Shown: positions 46,492 to 56,620, counted from the first letter of the stretch. The stretch: DNA of 64,000 bases from an uncultured Lachnospiraceae bacterium (GCA_946557105.1 CAMNSZ010000001.1:186001-250000), one strand, 5' to 3'. Numbers and translations: made by a program. The notes: a model not told the origin generated them from the letters alone.

Positions 46492-47331
46492 CTAGCGCTT
46501 CCTGCATATAACCTTTTCCTTTATTTCAATCGCGCCTTCCTTCAGCAAACGGCCTACGGCACGCTTAAATTCATTTTTGCTCATTCCTGTTTCTCGCTTG
46601 ATAATCTCGGGAGATGCCTTGTCATTAAAAGGCAGAACGCCGTCATAGCCGTCAATTATTTTCAAAATTTCCTCCGCGTCCTTATCCATCTGCAAATATG
46701 CCTTTTCCCGGATGCTCAGGTTCAGCCTGCCGTCCTCCTGTACCTGAACCACCCTTGCCTCCACGTCGCTGCCCGGCTCTACCCTGCCATACAGCTCCTT
46801 TTGGGGAATTAACGCCGAATATATATTGTCCACCGCCACGAAAGCGCCAAAATTATCACTGATTTCATAAACCCGCCCCGTTACCTTATCGTCCTTCTTA
46901 TAGGGGCTGTCTGCTCTCAGATTCGGATATACGTTCATTGTGGCGCATAATCTGCCGCTCTTATCAATGTAAAGAGATACCAAAACCTTTTCTCCCTGCT
47001 CCACACGCTTTTTCTGTTGCTTAAAAGGCAGAAGCAAATCCTTCTCCAAGCCCCAATCCAAAAAAGCGCCGAACCTGCCGACCTGTGCAACGGTAAGCTC
47101 CGCCACCTCCCCTATCTGCAGCTTAGGCGTCCGGATTGTGGCAATCAGCCTGTCATTGGAATCCCTATAAATAAATACCGACAGAATATCTCCCAACCGA
47201 CTTCCCTGCGGAACCTGTTTGATAGGCAGGAGCACCCGCTCCTCCTGATGCTCCTTGGAAGGGGCAAGATACGCTCCGAAATCTACGATTTTAACTATTG
47301 TCAAATCCTGTGTTTCACCTAATCTTATCAT
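46492..47331 (-). CDS. cvfB: CvfB family S1-domain RNA-binding protein
   Basis: The 279-residue protein has three S1-like OB domains (for example VGRFGAFLDWGLEKDLLLPF and YEISDNFGAFVAVDNIYSALI) and a C-terminal winged helix (SPEIIKRETGMSKNEFKRAVGRLLKEGAIEI). This is the layout of CvfB/YitL, an RNA-binding regulator that affects virulence factor expression in Staphylococcus. The ATG at 47331 has AGGTGG 5 nt upstream; a GTG 9 nt earlier overlaps that site. It is followed by a 110-nt gap to the YjfB-like gene. Confidence 0.92.
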   Translation of the reverse strand: MIRLGETQDLTIVKIVDFGAYLAPSKEHQEERVLLPIKQVPQGSRLGDILSVFIYRDSNDRLIATIRTPKLQIGEVAELTVAQVGRFGAFLDWGLEKDLLLPFKQQKKRVEQGEKVLVSLYIDKSGRLCATMNVYPNLRADSPYKKDDKVTGRVYEISDNFGAFVAVDNIYSALIPQKELYGRVEPGSDVEARVVQVQEDGRLNLSIREKAYLQMDKDAEEILKIIDGYDGVLPFNDKASPEIIKRETGMSKNEFKRAVGRLLKEGAIEIKEKVICRKR

Positions 47332-47382
47332 TTTATCCACCTGCGCAACGCGCTCTCCAATTAATAGTATAAAATTTAACGG

Positions 47383-48105
47383 CTAATCCGTCACGACTGC
47401 TTTACGCAAAAATTCCACGCTCACATAGGGCTTGTGCTCCTCGTCCAAAAAAGCCACCGTACAAAGCCCCTCGGACTCAGCCACATAAGGCCGGAGTACA
47501 TCCTCTAAAAAAGCCTGCTTTTTATATTCCGCACGCATCTGCCCTATCAGAAAGCCTTCAGGAAGAAATTCCATCGCCATACCGATATACTGACCATTGT
47601 TTACATGCTGATTCGTGTCCAGATGATGCTTTTTCACCACAATGGCTTCCTTGTATTCTCCCTGCGGAGGCATTGCAATTCTGCGAGGGGCATATTCCAT
47701 AGAAAGTCTGGCTTCCAATCTATATCCTTCTGTCATTTCTTCCGGCGGAATAACCGGCTTACCGGTACAGGTATCCAGCAGGCTCCATAGGGAATTTGCT
47801 TTTGCCAGACAGCTTCCATCCTCCGCCAGCATGGCAAAGTTACGATACCCCAAAAAGCCCTTAAATTCATAGGGCGCCGTACCCACAGTCACCTTAGCGC
47901 CCAGTCTGGGATAACCCTCTACCACAATCTGCCATGAAGACAGCACCCAGACCAAATGCCGCTCCTTCAAATAATCTACGCCCAGCTTTAAATCCTCCGA
48001 GTGAAAGGTGGAGGCGTCCTGAAAATAATTTAACAACGCCGGCAGCGACAGTCTGCCTTCGCTATCCGTCTCGCTATAACGGATTCTACTTTCAAATGTA
48101 TACAT
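47383..48105 (-). CDS. Acyl-ACP thioesterase (FatA-like, bacterial type)
   Basis: The 240-residue protein consists of two hot-dog folds. The first starts YSETDSEGRLSLPALLNYFQDASTFHSEDL and the second contains HLDTNQHVNNGQYI near residue 165, which carries the catalytic Asn-His pair of acyl-ACP thioesterases. It releases fatty acids from acyl carrier protein in the cytoplasm. It is encoded between a CPBP protease gene (14 nt upstream) and cvfB (52 nt downstream), probably in one transcript. No fatty-acid synthesis genes are nearby. Confidence 0.88.
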   Translation of the reverse strand: MYTFESRIRYSETDSEGRLSLPALLNYFQDASTFHSEDLKLGVDYLKERHLVWVLSSWQIVVEGYPRLGAKVTVGTAPYEFKGFLGYRNFAMLAEDGSCLAKANSLWSLLDTCTGKPVIPPEEMTEGYRLEARLSMEYAPRRIAMPPQGEYKEAIVVKKHHLDTNQHVNNGQYIGMAMEFLPEGFLIGQMRAEYKKQAFLEDVLRPYVAESEGLCTVAFLDEEHKPYVSVEFLRKAVVTD

Positions 48106-48118
48106 AATCTCTCACATT

Positions 48119-49159
48119 CTATACAAAAAACAATTGATATATAATTATTGCAGACATCAAAAGGATACACAACCCCATCCCCGCATTTGCATAAACTATA
48201 CCGAACCTTCTGCCTCTGGGTATCCTAACCTCTCCCGCTTCCAAGGTAAAACGCTTTCTAAAAACAATAAATAACACCACACTGGCAAGCATTAAAAGAT
48301 AAATCAATATTGAATAGCACATATACGCAATCCACCCCGGCATATATGCCGCCATAAACTCCGCCAGCTCCTGTTGGCTTGCGCCGCTCTCCGTCAATCT
48401 CGCATATTCCTCCATATGAGAAATCTCTAACAGCCACGGCGCAAAAATACTGCCCAGAAAATTACATATCATATGCATTGCTATGGAAATTTTAAGTTTT
48501 CCCGTTCTTACATACAGAAAAGCCAAAAACAACCCCATGGGAAACGCATATACAAACTGATTCAAGTTGCCGTGAAAAAGACCGAACAGCAGACCCGATA
48601 CCATCACTGCCACACCCTGCCCATAACGGAGGGTTCTATCCACCAATAATTTGCGGAAAATATACTCTTCAAAAACAGGGGCACATATCACGATATATAT
48701 AAGGTTTAACCCAGTGCTGCCGCCGTTCAACGTATTTAATAACACATTATCAACCGCAGAACCCCTAAGTACTCCGATAAGCGCCGTCAGCCAAAGCCCC
48801 GTCAAATTGCAAATTAACATTAACCCATAACACATGATTGCTGCTACGACAAAACGCCCGGGCTTCATCGAATGTTTTTCCGGCAGCGTCGCCGGAAGCC
48901 CTCTCAACAATAAAATCATAATGGGCATGCCTATCAGATACATCGGCAATATTCCTACCGTAAAGGCAATATCCCCATTTTCCATCCAAGCCGGAACAAA
49001 CATTGACACCAAATTTATCACCAAAATTTGTGTAGCATATATCGCCAGAGTTCCCAAAATAAATCGAAAGCCCAGTTGCGAAAATAGCCTTTTATGCTTC
49101 TTTAAAGCTTCCTGCCCGTCAACGCCGTCATTCATGTTTATATACTGATTTTCTCCCAT
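48119..49159 (-). CDS. CPBP family intramembrane metalloprotease
   Basis: The 346-residue membrane protein contains the CPBP/Rce1 motifs: EEYIFRKLL (EExxxR), FGLFHGNLNQ (FxxxH) and HMICNFLGS (HxxxN/B). About eight membrane helices are visible. These proteins cleave membrane substrates or protect against bacteriocins; the substrate cannot be named. TAGGAGAG precedes the ATG. It heads the group CPBP-thioesterase-cvfB. Confidence 0.9.
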   Translation of the reverse strand: MGENQYINMNDGVDGQEALKKHKRLFSQLGFRFILGTLAIYATQILVINLVSMFVPAWMENGDIAFTVGILPMYLIGMPIMILLLRGLPATLPEKHSMKPGRFVVAAIMCYGLMLICNLTGLWLTALIGVLRGSAVDNVLLNTLNGGSTGLNLIYIVICAPVFEEYIFRKLLVDRTLRYGQGVAVMVSGLLFGLFHGNLNQFVYAFPMGLFLAFLYVRTGKLKISIAMHMICNFLGSIFAPWLLEISHMEEYARLTESGASQQELAEFMAAYMPGWIAYMCYSILIYLLMLASVVLFIVFRKRFTLEAGEVRIPRGRRFGIVYANAGMGLCILLMSAIIIYQLFFV

Positions 49160-49239
49160 AAGCTTACTCTCCTATCTGCTTAAAACAGTATAACACTATT
49201 TTTTTCATTGTACCATATCTTTTTCCTTATTTACCATGC

Positions 49240-49274
49240 AAAAAAGCTCGACAGCCATATGGCCTGCCGAGCTC
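49240..49274 (-). terminator. Intrinsic terminator after tRNA-Gln
   Basis: AGCTCG and CGAGCT form the base of a stem-loop extended by GCAGGCC/GGCTGT pairs, followed by TTTTTTG on the minus strand. Confidence 0.85.
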
Positions 49275-49279
49275 AAGAA

Positions 49280-49351
49280 CAGGGCTACAAGGATTCGAAC
49301 CTTGAAATGACGGAGTCAGAGTCCGTTGCCTTACCGTTTGGCGATAGCCCT
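49280..49351 (-). tRNA. tRNA-Gln (anticodon CUG)
   Basis: The minus strand folds into a full cloverleaf: acceptor AGGGCTA/TAGCCCT, anticodon stem ACGGA/TCCGT with loop CTCTGAC (anticodon CTG after U33), and T-arm AAGG-TTCGAAT-CCTT. G follows as the discriminator base and CCA is not encoded. It reads CAG codons. A near-consensus promoter and a terminator frame it as a single-gene unit. Confidence 0.95.
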
Positions 49352-49370
49352 ATTTCACATTACTTGATGT

Positions 49371-49399
49371 ATTATACACGAAGTGTTTCCATTTTGCAA
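49371..49399 (-). promoter_or_regulatory. Promoter of tRNA-Gln
   Basis: TTGCAA is followed after exactly 17 nt by TATAAT on the minus strand, about 20 nt before the tRNA 5' end. Confidence 0.85.
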
Positions 49400-49499
49400 T
49401 ACTTAAATGCACAAATTTTAAAATATTTTAAATATTCTTTTTCTACAATATAAACAATTAAAATTCTTTTACCCATACGGCACATCCGGCTGTCTGAAA

Positions 49500-49535
49500 T
49501 CAAAAGCAGACTCATACAAAGGTACGAGCCTGCTT
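49500..49535 (-). terminator. Intrinsic terminator after first glutamine synthetase gene
   Basis: A 14-bp stem (AAGCAGGCTCGTAC with GTATGAGTCTGCTT, two G-U pairs) with a 4-nt loop is followed by TTG and ATTTC on the minus strand. Confidence 0.78.
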
Positions 49536-49546
49536 CTGCACAATTG

Positions 49547-51658
49547 CTAAACCTCAAAAATCAAATCGCCGTAGGTAGGGATAGGCCATGCTTTCTTGTC
49601 TACCAGCATCTCCAGCGCGTCCACGGGCGCTCTCAGAGCGTTCATTGTCGTAAACACTTCATCCTTAAAGAAGAAAGCAAGCTCCTTAGGCTCCTCAATA
49701 GTACCTGCCTTTTCCACCTTCTCCTCCAGTGTGGTCAACGCTTTCTTGGCCTCCGTCAATCTTTCGGAAACCTCATTTAACAGCTCTGCGGTAACGGATG
49801 CGTCCGCTCCCGCCTCCTTTACCGCAAGCACGGTATCGGCCAGAGACTTAGTGTATTTGATAACTGCCGGAAGAATCTGCTTTTGTGTCATATCAATCAT
49901 GGTAAGCGCCTCAATATTAATGGTCTTGGCATAGGTTTCATAGAGAATCTCCTCCCGGGATTCCAGCTCGGCCTTTGTAAAAATACCGAATTTCTCAAAC
50001 AGCCTGATAGCCTTATCGGTTGTCAATGTGGCGGAAGCCTCCACCATGGACTTAATATTCGGAAGCCCGCGTCTTGCCGCCTCCTCCACCCACTCCTCGG
50101 AGTAACCGTTTCCGTTAAACACAATTCGCTGATACTTTGTCATGTATTCTTTAATCAAATCGTGAACCGCAATCTCAAAATTATCCGCCTTTTCCAAAAT
50201 ATCCGCCGCCTCGCAAAAGGCCTCCGCAACAATTGCATTCAGGGTAGTGTTCGGGCTTGCAATGGAATCGGCGCTGCCCACCATACGGAATTCAAATTTG
50301 TTGCCGGTAAAAGCAAAGGGCGACGTTCTATTCCGGTCTGTTGCATCCTTGTCGAGGTCGGGCAGGGTGGAGACGCCTGTGGCAAGCTTTCCTCCCTCAA
50401 TCAGATGAGCAGCCTCACCCGTCTCCACAAGCTGCTTTACCACATCCTCAAGCTGTTCGCCAAGAAACATGGAAATAATTGCGGGGGGCGCCTCATTTGC
50501 TCCAAGTCTGTGGTCATTTCCCACATCGGACGCGCTCTGTCGGAGCAAATCCGCATGAGTATCCACAGCCTTCATAATGCAGGCAAGCACCAACAGAAAC
50601 TGAACATTTTCATTTGGAGTATCGCCCGGATCCAAGAGATTTACGCCGTTGTCCGTGCCAAGAGACCAGTTGTCGTGCTTACCGGAGCCGTTCACGCCCG
50701 CAAAAGGCTTTTCATGAAGCAGGCAGGTCAATCCGTGACGTCCCGCCACCTTCTTCATAGTCTCCATTACCAGCTGGTTATGGTCAACCGCGATATTTGC
50801 GGTCTCATAAATAGGCGCCAGCTCATGCTGCGCAGGAGCCACTTCATTATGCTGGGTCTTAGCGGTAACGCCAAGCTTCCACAGCTCCACGTTCAAATCC
50901 TTCATATAGGAACCGATTCTTTCGCGGATAGTGCCGAAATAGTGATCCTCAAGCTCCTGACCCTTGGGTGCGGGGGCTCCAAACAAGGTTCGTCCTGCAA
51001 AAATCAGGTCTTCCCGCTGCAAGTATTTCTCTCTGTCTACCAAAAAATATTCCTGCTCCGGTCCTACGCTTGCAACCACCTTGGTAGCCTCCGTGTTGCC
51101 AAACAGGCGTACAATACGAAGCGCCTGCTGGCTGATTGCCTCCATGGAGCGTAGAAGAGGGGTCTTCTTATCCAAAGCCTCACCCTTATAGGAGCAGAAT
51201 GCAGTAGGGATACAAAGTATTACGCCTGTTGCGTCCTCCTTCAAAAATGCCGGAGAAGTAATGTCCCATGCAGTATAACCCCTTGCCTCAAAGGTAGCCC
51301 GCAAACCGCCGGATGGAAAAGAAGATGCGTCCGGCTCTCCCTTTATCAGCTCCTTTCCGGAAAATTCCAAAATCATTTTGCCCTCCGCATCGGGATGCGT
51401 TACAAATGCATCATGCTTCTCCGCAGTAATTCCGGTGAGGGGTTGGAACCAATGAGTATAATGAGTAGCTCCGTTTTCCACAGCCCAATCCTTCATGGCC
51501 TTGGCCACAACATCAGCGGTTGCCAAAGACAGCTCTCCGCCCTGATCCATAATTTTCTTCACTTCCTTATACACATTCTTCGGCAGCCTTTCCTTCATCT
51601 TTCCCAAAGTAAAAACCTTACTCGCAAAAATCTCTTCTACATTTAGGACATCACTCAT
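49547..51658 (-). CDS. glnN: Type III glutamine synthetase (copy 1)
   Basis: This 703-residue enzyme is of the large GSIII class. It shows [17 protein letters not shown] near residue 110, the ATP/phosphate loop [16 protein letters not shown] near 310 and the glutamate-site motif [17 protein letters not shown] near 440. It makes glutamine from glutamate, ammonia and ATP in the cytoplasm. An almost equally long paralog lies directly upstream with very similar sequence, so the pair arose by tandem duplication. GGAGG is 8 nt before the ATG. Each copy has its own terminator, so separate control is likely. Confidence 0.95.
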   Translation of the reverse strand: MSDVLNVEEIFASKVFTLGKMKERLPKNVYKEVKKIMDQGGELSLATADVVAKAMKDWAVENGATHYTHWFQPLTGITAEKHDAFVTHPDAEGKMILEFSGKELIKGEPDASSFPSGGLRATFEARGYTAWDITSPAFLKEDATGVILCIPTAFCSYKGEALDKKTPLLRSMEAISQQALRIVRLFGNTEATKVVASVGPEQEYFLVDREKYLQREDLIFAGRTLFGAPAPKGQELEDHYFGTIRERIGSYMKDLNVELWKLGVTAKTQHNEVAPAQHELAPIYETANIAVDHNQLVMETMKKVAGRHGLTCLLHEKPFAGVNGSGKHDNWSLGTDNGVNLLDPGDTPNENVQFLLVLACIMKAVDTHADLLRQSASDVGNDHRLGANEAPPAIISMFLGEQLEDVVKQLVETGEAAHLIEGGKLATGVSTLPDLDKDATDRNRTSPFAFTGNKFEFRMVGSADSIASPNTTLNAIVAEAFCEAADILEKADNFEIAVHDLIKEYMTKYQRIVFNGNGYSEEWVEEAARRGLPNIKSMVEASATLTTDKAIRLFEKFGIFTKAELESREEILYETYAKTINIEALTMIDMTQKQILPAVIKYTKSLADTVLAVKEAGADASVTAELLNEVSERLTEAKKALTTLEEKVEKAGTIEEPKELAFFFKDEVFTTMNALRAPVDALEMLVDKKAWPIPTYGDLIFEV

Positions 51659-51694
51659 ATTCCCATCCTCCCTTTGCCTTCTTTTTTCCGAAAC

Positions 51695-51730
51695 ACAAAA
51701 AAGGCGTTACACTCCCTGTGTAAACGCCTT
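51695..51730 (-). terminator. Intrinsic terminator between the two glutamine synthetase genes
   Basis: AAGGCGTTTACAC pairs with GTGTAACGCCTT with one bulge and a 5-nt loop, followed by TTTTTTG on the minus strand. Confidence 0.88.
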
Positions 51731-51804
51731 CGTTTTCATTGTTTCTTTATGATTTTTTACTATACAACAAAATAAATGAAAATGCAACCCCTAATTTTGT
51801 TTTT

Positions 51805-53916
51805 TTATACCTCGAACAACAAATCCGCATAGGTGGGGAAAGGCCAATATTCCTTATCCACCAGCTTCTCCAGCTCATCTGCAGGCTTTCTCAAGGCTTC
51901 CATTGCAGACACCACCTTGTCATGATAGAAAAATGCCTGTTCCTTTCCCTGCGCCATGGCGGAGGCATGCTCCTCTGCCTCCAACAAGGCATTCGCCGCC
52001 TTTTTAGCCTCTGTCAGCTTGCCTGTCACAGTCTTCAGCAGCTCCGTGGACACAAAATCATCCCCCCCTGCCTGCTGCACTGCGATAGAGGTATCAGCTA
52101 AGGATTTTGCAAATTTCATCACCGCGGGAATAATCTGCTTATTTGCCATATCTATCATGGTCAGAGCCTCGATATTAACCGTTTTGGCATAGGTCTCATA
52201 CAAAACCTCCGCTCTGGAATGGAGCTCTGCCTCCGTAAAAATACCGAACTTCTCAAACAGGCGAATGGACTTGGGTGTGGTCAGCGTATCCACCGCCTCC
52301 ACCATGGAAGGAATGTTGGGCAGCCCGCGTCTTGCCGCTTCCTCCTCCCACTCCTTGGCGTAGCCGTTTCCGTTAAAAATGATTCGCTGATGCTTTGTCA
52401 TATATTCTTTAATCAAGTCATGTACGGCAATTTCAAAATCTTCCGCACTCTCAAGCCTGTCTGCCGCCTCGCAGAATGCCTCCGCCACAATAGCGTTCAA
52501 CGTGGTATTGGGGCTTCCGATAGAATCCGCGCTGCCCACCATTCGGAACTCAAATTTATTGCCGGTGAAGGCAAAAGGCGACGTTCTGTTTCTGTCCGTA
52601 GCGTCCTTCACAAAATCCGGAAGAGTGGACACACCTGTACGCAGCATACCGCCCTCCTTCAGGGAATCCGCTTTTCCCGTTTCTACCAGCTGAGCCACCA
52701 CATCCTCCAGCTGCTCTCCCAAAAAGATGGAAATTATGGCAGGCGGCGCCTCATAGCCGCCCAATCTTTGGTCATTCCCCACGTTGGAAGCGCTCTGGCG
52801 CAGCAAATCCGCATGAGTATCCACAGCCTTCATAATACAGGCTAACACTAACAGAAACTGTATATTTTCATTGGGAGTCTGCCCCGGCTCCAACAGATTC
52901 ATACCGTTATCGGTAGTAATGGACCAGTTATTGTGTTTGCCGGAGCCGTTCACACCCGCAAAGGGCTTTTCGTGAAGCATACAACGTAAACCGTGCTTTC
53001 CCGCCACACGCTTTAAAGTTTCCATAACAAGCTGATTGTGGTCAACCGCCACATTGGCGGATTCATATATGGGCGCCACCTCATGCTGCGCGGGCGCCGC
53101 TTCATTGTGCTGAGTCTTTGAGGTTACTCCCAGCTTCCAAAGCTCAATATTCACATCATGCATAAATCCGCCGATGCGCTCTCTGATTACGCCGAAATAA
53201 TGATCGTCCATCTCCTGACCCTTTGGCGCAGGGGCTCCGAAAAGCGTTCTTCCCGAAAAAATGATATCCTCTCTCTGCAATGCTTTTTTTGCATCCACCA
53301 GAAAGTATTCCTGCTCTGCGCCTACCGAGGGCACCACCTTTTTTGCCTCCGTATTGCCAAACAGTCTCACAATTCTGATAGCCTGCCGGCTAAGCGCCTC
53401 CATGGAGCGGAGCAGAGGCGTTTTTTTATCCAGAGCCTCTCCGGTATAAGAGCAAAATGCCGTGGGAATACACAGCGTAGGACCGGTTGCCGTCTCCTTG
53501 ATAAAAGCGGGAGAGGTAATATCCCATGTAGTATACCCCCTCGCCTCAAAAGTAGCGCGCAACCCTCCCGAAGGAAAGGAGGAAGCGTCAGGCTCGCCCT
53601 TTATCAGCTCTTTTCCGGAAAATTCCATAATCATCCGCCCGTCTTCGTCCGGATGCGTCACAAAAGCATCATGCTTCTCGGCCGTGATCCCCGTGAGCGG
53701 CTGAAACCAGTGAGTATAATGGGTTGCACCGTTCTCCACGGCCCAGTCCTTCATTGCCTTTGCCACCACATCGGCAGTCGCCAGCGAAAGCTCACCGCCC
53801 TGATCCATGACCTTTCTGACCTCTTTATATACATTCTTAGGTAATCTCTCCTTCATCCTGCCAAGGGTAAATACTTTACCGGCAAAAATCTCTTCTACCT
53901 TTAATACTTCACTCAT
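51805..53916 (-). CDS. glnN: Type III glutamine synthetase (copy 2)
   Basis: The protein is 703 residues, the same length as copy 1, and carries the same GSIII motifs: [31 protein letters not shown] and [17 protein letters not shown]. Differences are concentrated in surface positions and in the C-terminal helical region (about residues 600-690). The start is placed at ATG 53916 after AAAGGAAA because it matches the copy 1 start ([15 protein letters not shown] versus [15 protein letters not shown]); the longer frame to 54051 has no matching counterpart. No GlnR-type operator was identified. Confidence 0.95.
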   Translation of the reverse strand: MSEVLKVEEIFAGKVFTLGRMKERLPKNVYKEVRKVMDQGGELSLATADVVAKAMKDWAVENGATHYTHWFQPLTGITAEKHDAFVTHPDEDGRMIMEFSGKELIKGEPDASSFPSGGLRATFEARGYTTWDITSPAFIKETATGPTLCIPTAFCSYTGEALDKKTPLLRSMEALSRQAIRIVRLFGNTEAKKVVPSVGAEQEYFLVDAKKALQREDIIFSGRTLFGAPAPKGQEMDDHYFGVIRERIGGFMHDVNIELWKLGVTSKTQHNEAAPAQHEVAPIYESANVAVDHNQLVMETLKRVAGKHGLRCMLHEKPFAGVNGSGKHNNWSITTDNGMNLLEPGQTPNENIQFLLVLACIMKAVDTHADLLRQSASNVGNDQRLGGYEAPPAIISIFLGEQLEDVVAQLVETGKADSLKEGGMLRTGVSTLPDFVKDATDRNRTSPFAFTGNKFEFRMVGSADSIGSPNTTLNAIVAEAFCEAADRLESAEDFEIAVHDLIKEYMTKHQRIIFNGNGYAKEWEEEAARRGLPNIPSMVEAVDTLTTPKSIRLFEKFGIFTEAELHSRAEVLYETYAKTVNIEALTMIDMANKQIIPAVMKFAKSLADTSIAVQQAGGDDFVSTELLKTVTGKLTEAKKAANALLEAEEHASAMAQGKEQAFFYHDKVVSAMEALRKPADELEKLVDKEYWPFPTYADLLFEV

Positions 53917-54067
53917 GCTTCTATTTCCTTTCCTGCTCCTGTTTCTCTCTTTACCGTAAGCAATAAGCCTGACTGTTTTTCCTATATCCCGACAGCCTAT
54001 TCTCGCCTTAACACTGCTCACATTGTACAATATGTGCATGATACAGGTCAACCTTTAAATTGACGCT

Positions 54068-55390
54068 CTAAGCTTCCCTCACTCGCAGCAGGTCGTACAC
54101 CTCTGGCGCACAGGAAAGCTTAAGCCACAAAGGCTGTTTTGGGTGGGGGGCGCTTTCCACCGCCCCCCCTTCTTCATCAAAAATAGCTTCCACAGACACA
54201 GATAAATTGCTTCCGTCAGGCTTCATTATCTCTATGCTGTCTCCCACGCAGAATTTGTTGCGCTGCTCAATGCGTGCCAAAGACGCTTCACCGTCAAGCT
54301 CCCTTCGGCGGACCATTTCGTTAAAAACGGATATCTCACCGGCGCGTTTAACCGCCTCAACAATCCCAAGATAAGTATATTCATTCACATAAGTATTATT
54401 GTCATAAATCTGTGTGCTTTCATCCGGCTTCCCAAAATAAAAGCCGGTGGTAAATTGACGATAGGTACATTTTGAAACCTCTGTCCTGTACCACTCCATT
54501 CCTCTGCGGTATTTTTCCTCTGATTCAAAATAGTCGTCTATTGCCCTTCGATAGGTTCGGGCCACGGCTGCCACATACAATGCCGTCTTCATGCGCCCTT
54601 CGATTTTCAAGCTGTCAATTCCCGCCGCCACAAGCTCGGGGATATACTCTATCATGCACAAATCCTTGGAATTAAAAATATAGGTTCCTCTCTCATTCTC
54701 GTACACCGGCAGATATTCCCCCGGCCTTTTCTCCTCCACCACGGCATACTTCCAGCGGCAGGGATGGGTACACGCGCCCTGATTGGCGTCCCTTCCCGTA
54801 AAATAATTACTCAAAAGACAACGTCCGGAATAGGAGATACACATGGCGCCATGGACAAAGCTCTCAATTTCCATTTCATCGGGGATATGCTCTCTGATAT
54901 CACGAATTTCCTCCAGTGAAAGCTCTCTGGCAGAAACCACCCGCTTCGCCCCCATCTTCTGCCAGAACAGATAGGTCTGATAGTTGGTATTGTTTGCCTG
55001 TGTGGAAATATGAATTTCCACATCCTTCCATACCTCCCTCGCCAGCATAAACATTCCCGGGTCCGAAATAATCAAGGCGTCCGCTCTCTCCGGTCTCATA
55101 TCCTTAAGCTCGGCAAAATAGTTCCCTGCTTCCTCCAAGTCCCCATTGTGCGCCAGAATGTTCGCCGTCACATATACCTTCACTCCATGGGCGTGGGCAA
55201 ATATAATTCCTTCCTCCATCTCCTCCATAGAAAAATTTTTTGCCTTGGCACGCAGTCCAAACGCTTCTCCTCCGATATACACTGCGTCCGCCCCAAAAAC
55301 CACCGCAGTCTTCAGCACCTCAAGACTGCTTGCCGGAATAAGCAGCTCAGGCTTTTTATATGATCTTCCTGCTTTATCCTTATTTTGCAT
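54068..55390 (-). CDS. U32 family peptidase-like tRNA hydroxylation protein (TrhP/YrrO-like)
   Basis: The 440-residue protein opens with ELLIPASSLEVLKTAVVFGADAVYIGG and contains the U32 signature HGAMCISYSGRCLLSNYFTGRDANQGAC with cysteines that continue as CRWKY. U32 proteins of this group (TrhP) provide the prephenate-dependent hydroxylation of wobble uridine in tRNA. The next gene upstream is a TrmR-like methyltransferase, which methylates the same hydroxyuridine, so the two genes form a pathway. The ribosome binding site GGAGG lies in copy B of the 41-nt element. Confidence 0.88.
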   Translation of the reverse strand: MQNKDKAGRSYKKPELLIPASSLEVLKTAVVFGADAVYIGGEAFGLRAKAKNFSMEEMEEGIIFAHAHGVKVYVTANILAHNGDLEEAGNYFAELKDMRPERADALIISDPGMFMLAREVWKDVEIHISTQANNTNYQTYLFWQKMGAKRVVSARELSLEEIRDIREHIPDEMEIESFVHGAMCISYSGRCLLSNYFTGRDANQGACTHPCRWKYAVVEEKRPGEYLPVYENERGTYIFNSKDLCMIEYIPELVAAGIDSLKIEGRMKTALYVAAVARTYRRAIDDYFESEEKYRRGMEWYRTEVSKCTYRQFTTGFYFGKPDESTQIYDNNTYVNEYTYLGIVEAVKRAGEISVFNEMVRRRELDGEASLARIEQRNKFCVGDSIEIMKPDGSNLSVSVEAIFDEEGGAVESAPHPKQPLWLKLSCAPEVYDLLRVREA

Positions 55391-55392
55391 AT

Positions 55393-55433
55393 TAATCCTC
55401 CATGCCGGAGCGTTTTTTGCACAGGCACGCGAG
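55393..55433. repeat. 41-nt dispersed element, copy B
   Basis: This segment matches 9428-9468 at 39 of 41 positions, in the same place relative to a start codon. Read on the minus strand it ends in GGAGGATTA just before the ATG of the U32 gene. Confidence 0.85.
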
Positions 55434-55480
55434 ACGAATATCAGATTCGGCTCTGCGATTCAAATTTGTGGCTCCGTTTC

Positions 55481-56164
55481 TTATGTTGTAACACTACCAT
55501 GCTTTTCATAATCACCTAACCCTCCCGCTTTCGTACTCAGTGTCACTCCGTCTCCCACAGGCAGAATACAAGTCTCCAGCTCGGGATGATGCTTTAACTC
55601 ATACAGATATTCTCTCATCCTTGCATGTATGGTTCGGTTTCGGCGGCATACGGCGAAGCGTGATTCTATAATATCCCCATCCTGCAAAACATTATCGGAT
55701 ATAAGCAGTCCTCCTGGCGTCAACAGACGAAGTATATCAGGTAGAAAATTTATGTATTGCCCCTTCGCGGCATCCATAAAAATCATATCGTAACCTCCTG
55801 CAAGCTTCGGCAAAATTTCCGTGGCGTCGCCCTCCAACAGAGTGATAGCCTTCTCCTTTCCGGCACGCCTGAAATTTTCCCTTGCAATAGGAATCCGTTT
55901 TTCATACTTTTCAATGGTGGTGACATGACAGCCCTCCGGCGCATACTCACTCATAAGCAAAGCAGAAAAGCCGATGGCAGTCCCGACCTCCAGGATGTTC
56001 TTCGGCTTTACATAAGCTAACAAAAACTTTAACAGGCTCTGCATTGATTTTCGGATAACAGGCACCTGTGTCTCTATAGCGAATTTTTCAATTTCGTTTA
56101 AAAAAGGGGTGTTGCCTCTATCAAGCGAATCGATAAAGGCAGACATTCTCTCGTCAACTATCAT
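55481..56164 (-). CDS. trmR: tRNA 5-hydroxyuridine O-methyltransferase, TrmR/YrrM-like
   Basis: This class I SAM-dependent O-methyltransferase has the SAM-binding motif ILEVGTAIGFSALLMS, the acidic loop MIFMDAAKGQYINFLP and LLISDNVLQDG, as in the COMT-like family that includes YrrM. In Bacillus YrrM (TrmR) converts 5-hydroxyuridine to 5-methoxyuridine at tRNA position 34. The neighbouring U32 gene supports this role. The start is at ATG 56164 with GGGAG 6 nt upstream; the longer frame to 56185 lacks support. Confidence 0.88.
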   Translation of the reverse strand: MIVDERMSAFIDSLDRGNTPFLNEIEKFAIETQVPVIRKSMQSLLKFLLAYVKPKNILEVGTAIGFSALLMSEYAPEGCHVTTIEKYEKRIPIARENFRRAGKEKAITLLEGDATEILPKLAGGYDMIFMDAAKGQYINFLPDILRLLTPGGLLISDNVLQDGDIIESRFAVCRRNRTIHARMREYLYELKHHPELETCILPVGDGVTLSTKAGGLGDYEKHGSVTT

Positions 56165-56207
56165 GAATACTCCCGTTACGGCCATGCCGATAACCCTTTT
56201 ACAGCCC

Positions 56208-56600
56208 CTATTCCTGTGTATCGCCGCCGTCTTGGTCAGAAGCCGTCGCCATGACCTCCATCATCTCTTCTACCGTCATAGCCGTGCTCAATTCAAATAC
56301 GCCCGGCTTAACTTCCTTTTGAAACTCGGACAGATAATACTGAAACACAAATAATTTATCATCCCTGATTAATCCCTTGGACAAGAACAGCGTTCCTATT
56401 TCCTTCGGCGACATATCCTCCGTCACCGTTACCGTCACCTTTCTGCCCTCGCCGGTGGATACGGCAGGCTCCGCAAAAATACGGTAACCGTAATCATAAC
56501 AGGCTGTTGCTCCATGATATATAAAATATATCACCACTATCACAACCACAACCTTCACCACGGCTCCGACTACTGCGGTTACTAAACTACTGGTTTTCAT
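56208..56600 (-). CDS. Truncated MltG-like protein (membrane anchor and LysM-like subdomain only)
   Basis: The roughly 130-residue protein has a membrane anchor (TAVVGAVVKVVVVIVVIYFIY) and then the N-terminal subdomain of MltG transglycosylases: VTVTEDMSPKEIGTLFLSKGLI, FVFQYYLSEFQKEVKPGVFEL and the MTVEEMMEVMA helix. The lytic transglycosylase domain with the catalytic glutamate is absent. Bacillus yrrL (mltG) occupies the same place before yrrM, so this is probably a reduced form. It may scaffold or regulate rather than cleave. Start may also be GTG 56609. Confidence 0.75.
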   Translation of the reverse strand: MKTSSLVTAVVGAVVKVVVVIVVIYFIYHGATACYDYGYRIFAEPAVSTGEGRKVTVTVTEDMSPKEIGTLFLSKGLIRDDKLFVFQYYLSEFQKEVKPGVFELSTAMTVEEMMEVMATASDQDGGDTQE

Positions 56601-56620
56601 TTGCTTCACTTTCCTTTTCT

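Noticed and set aside
49883..51154. A 423-codon frame on the plus strand opposite the first glutamine synthetase gene
   Set aside because: It is fully antisense to a well-supported gene, has no family features, and a similar antisense frame occurs opposite the second copy because of the shared codon pattern.
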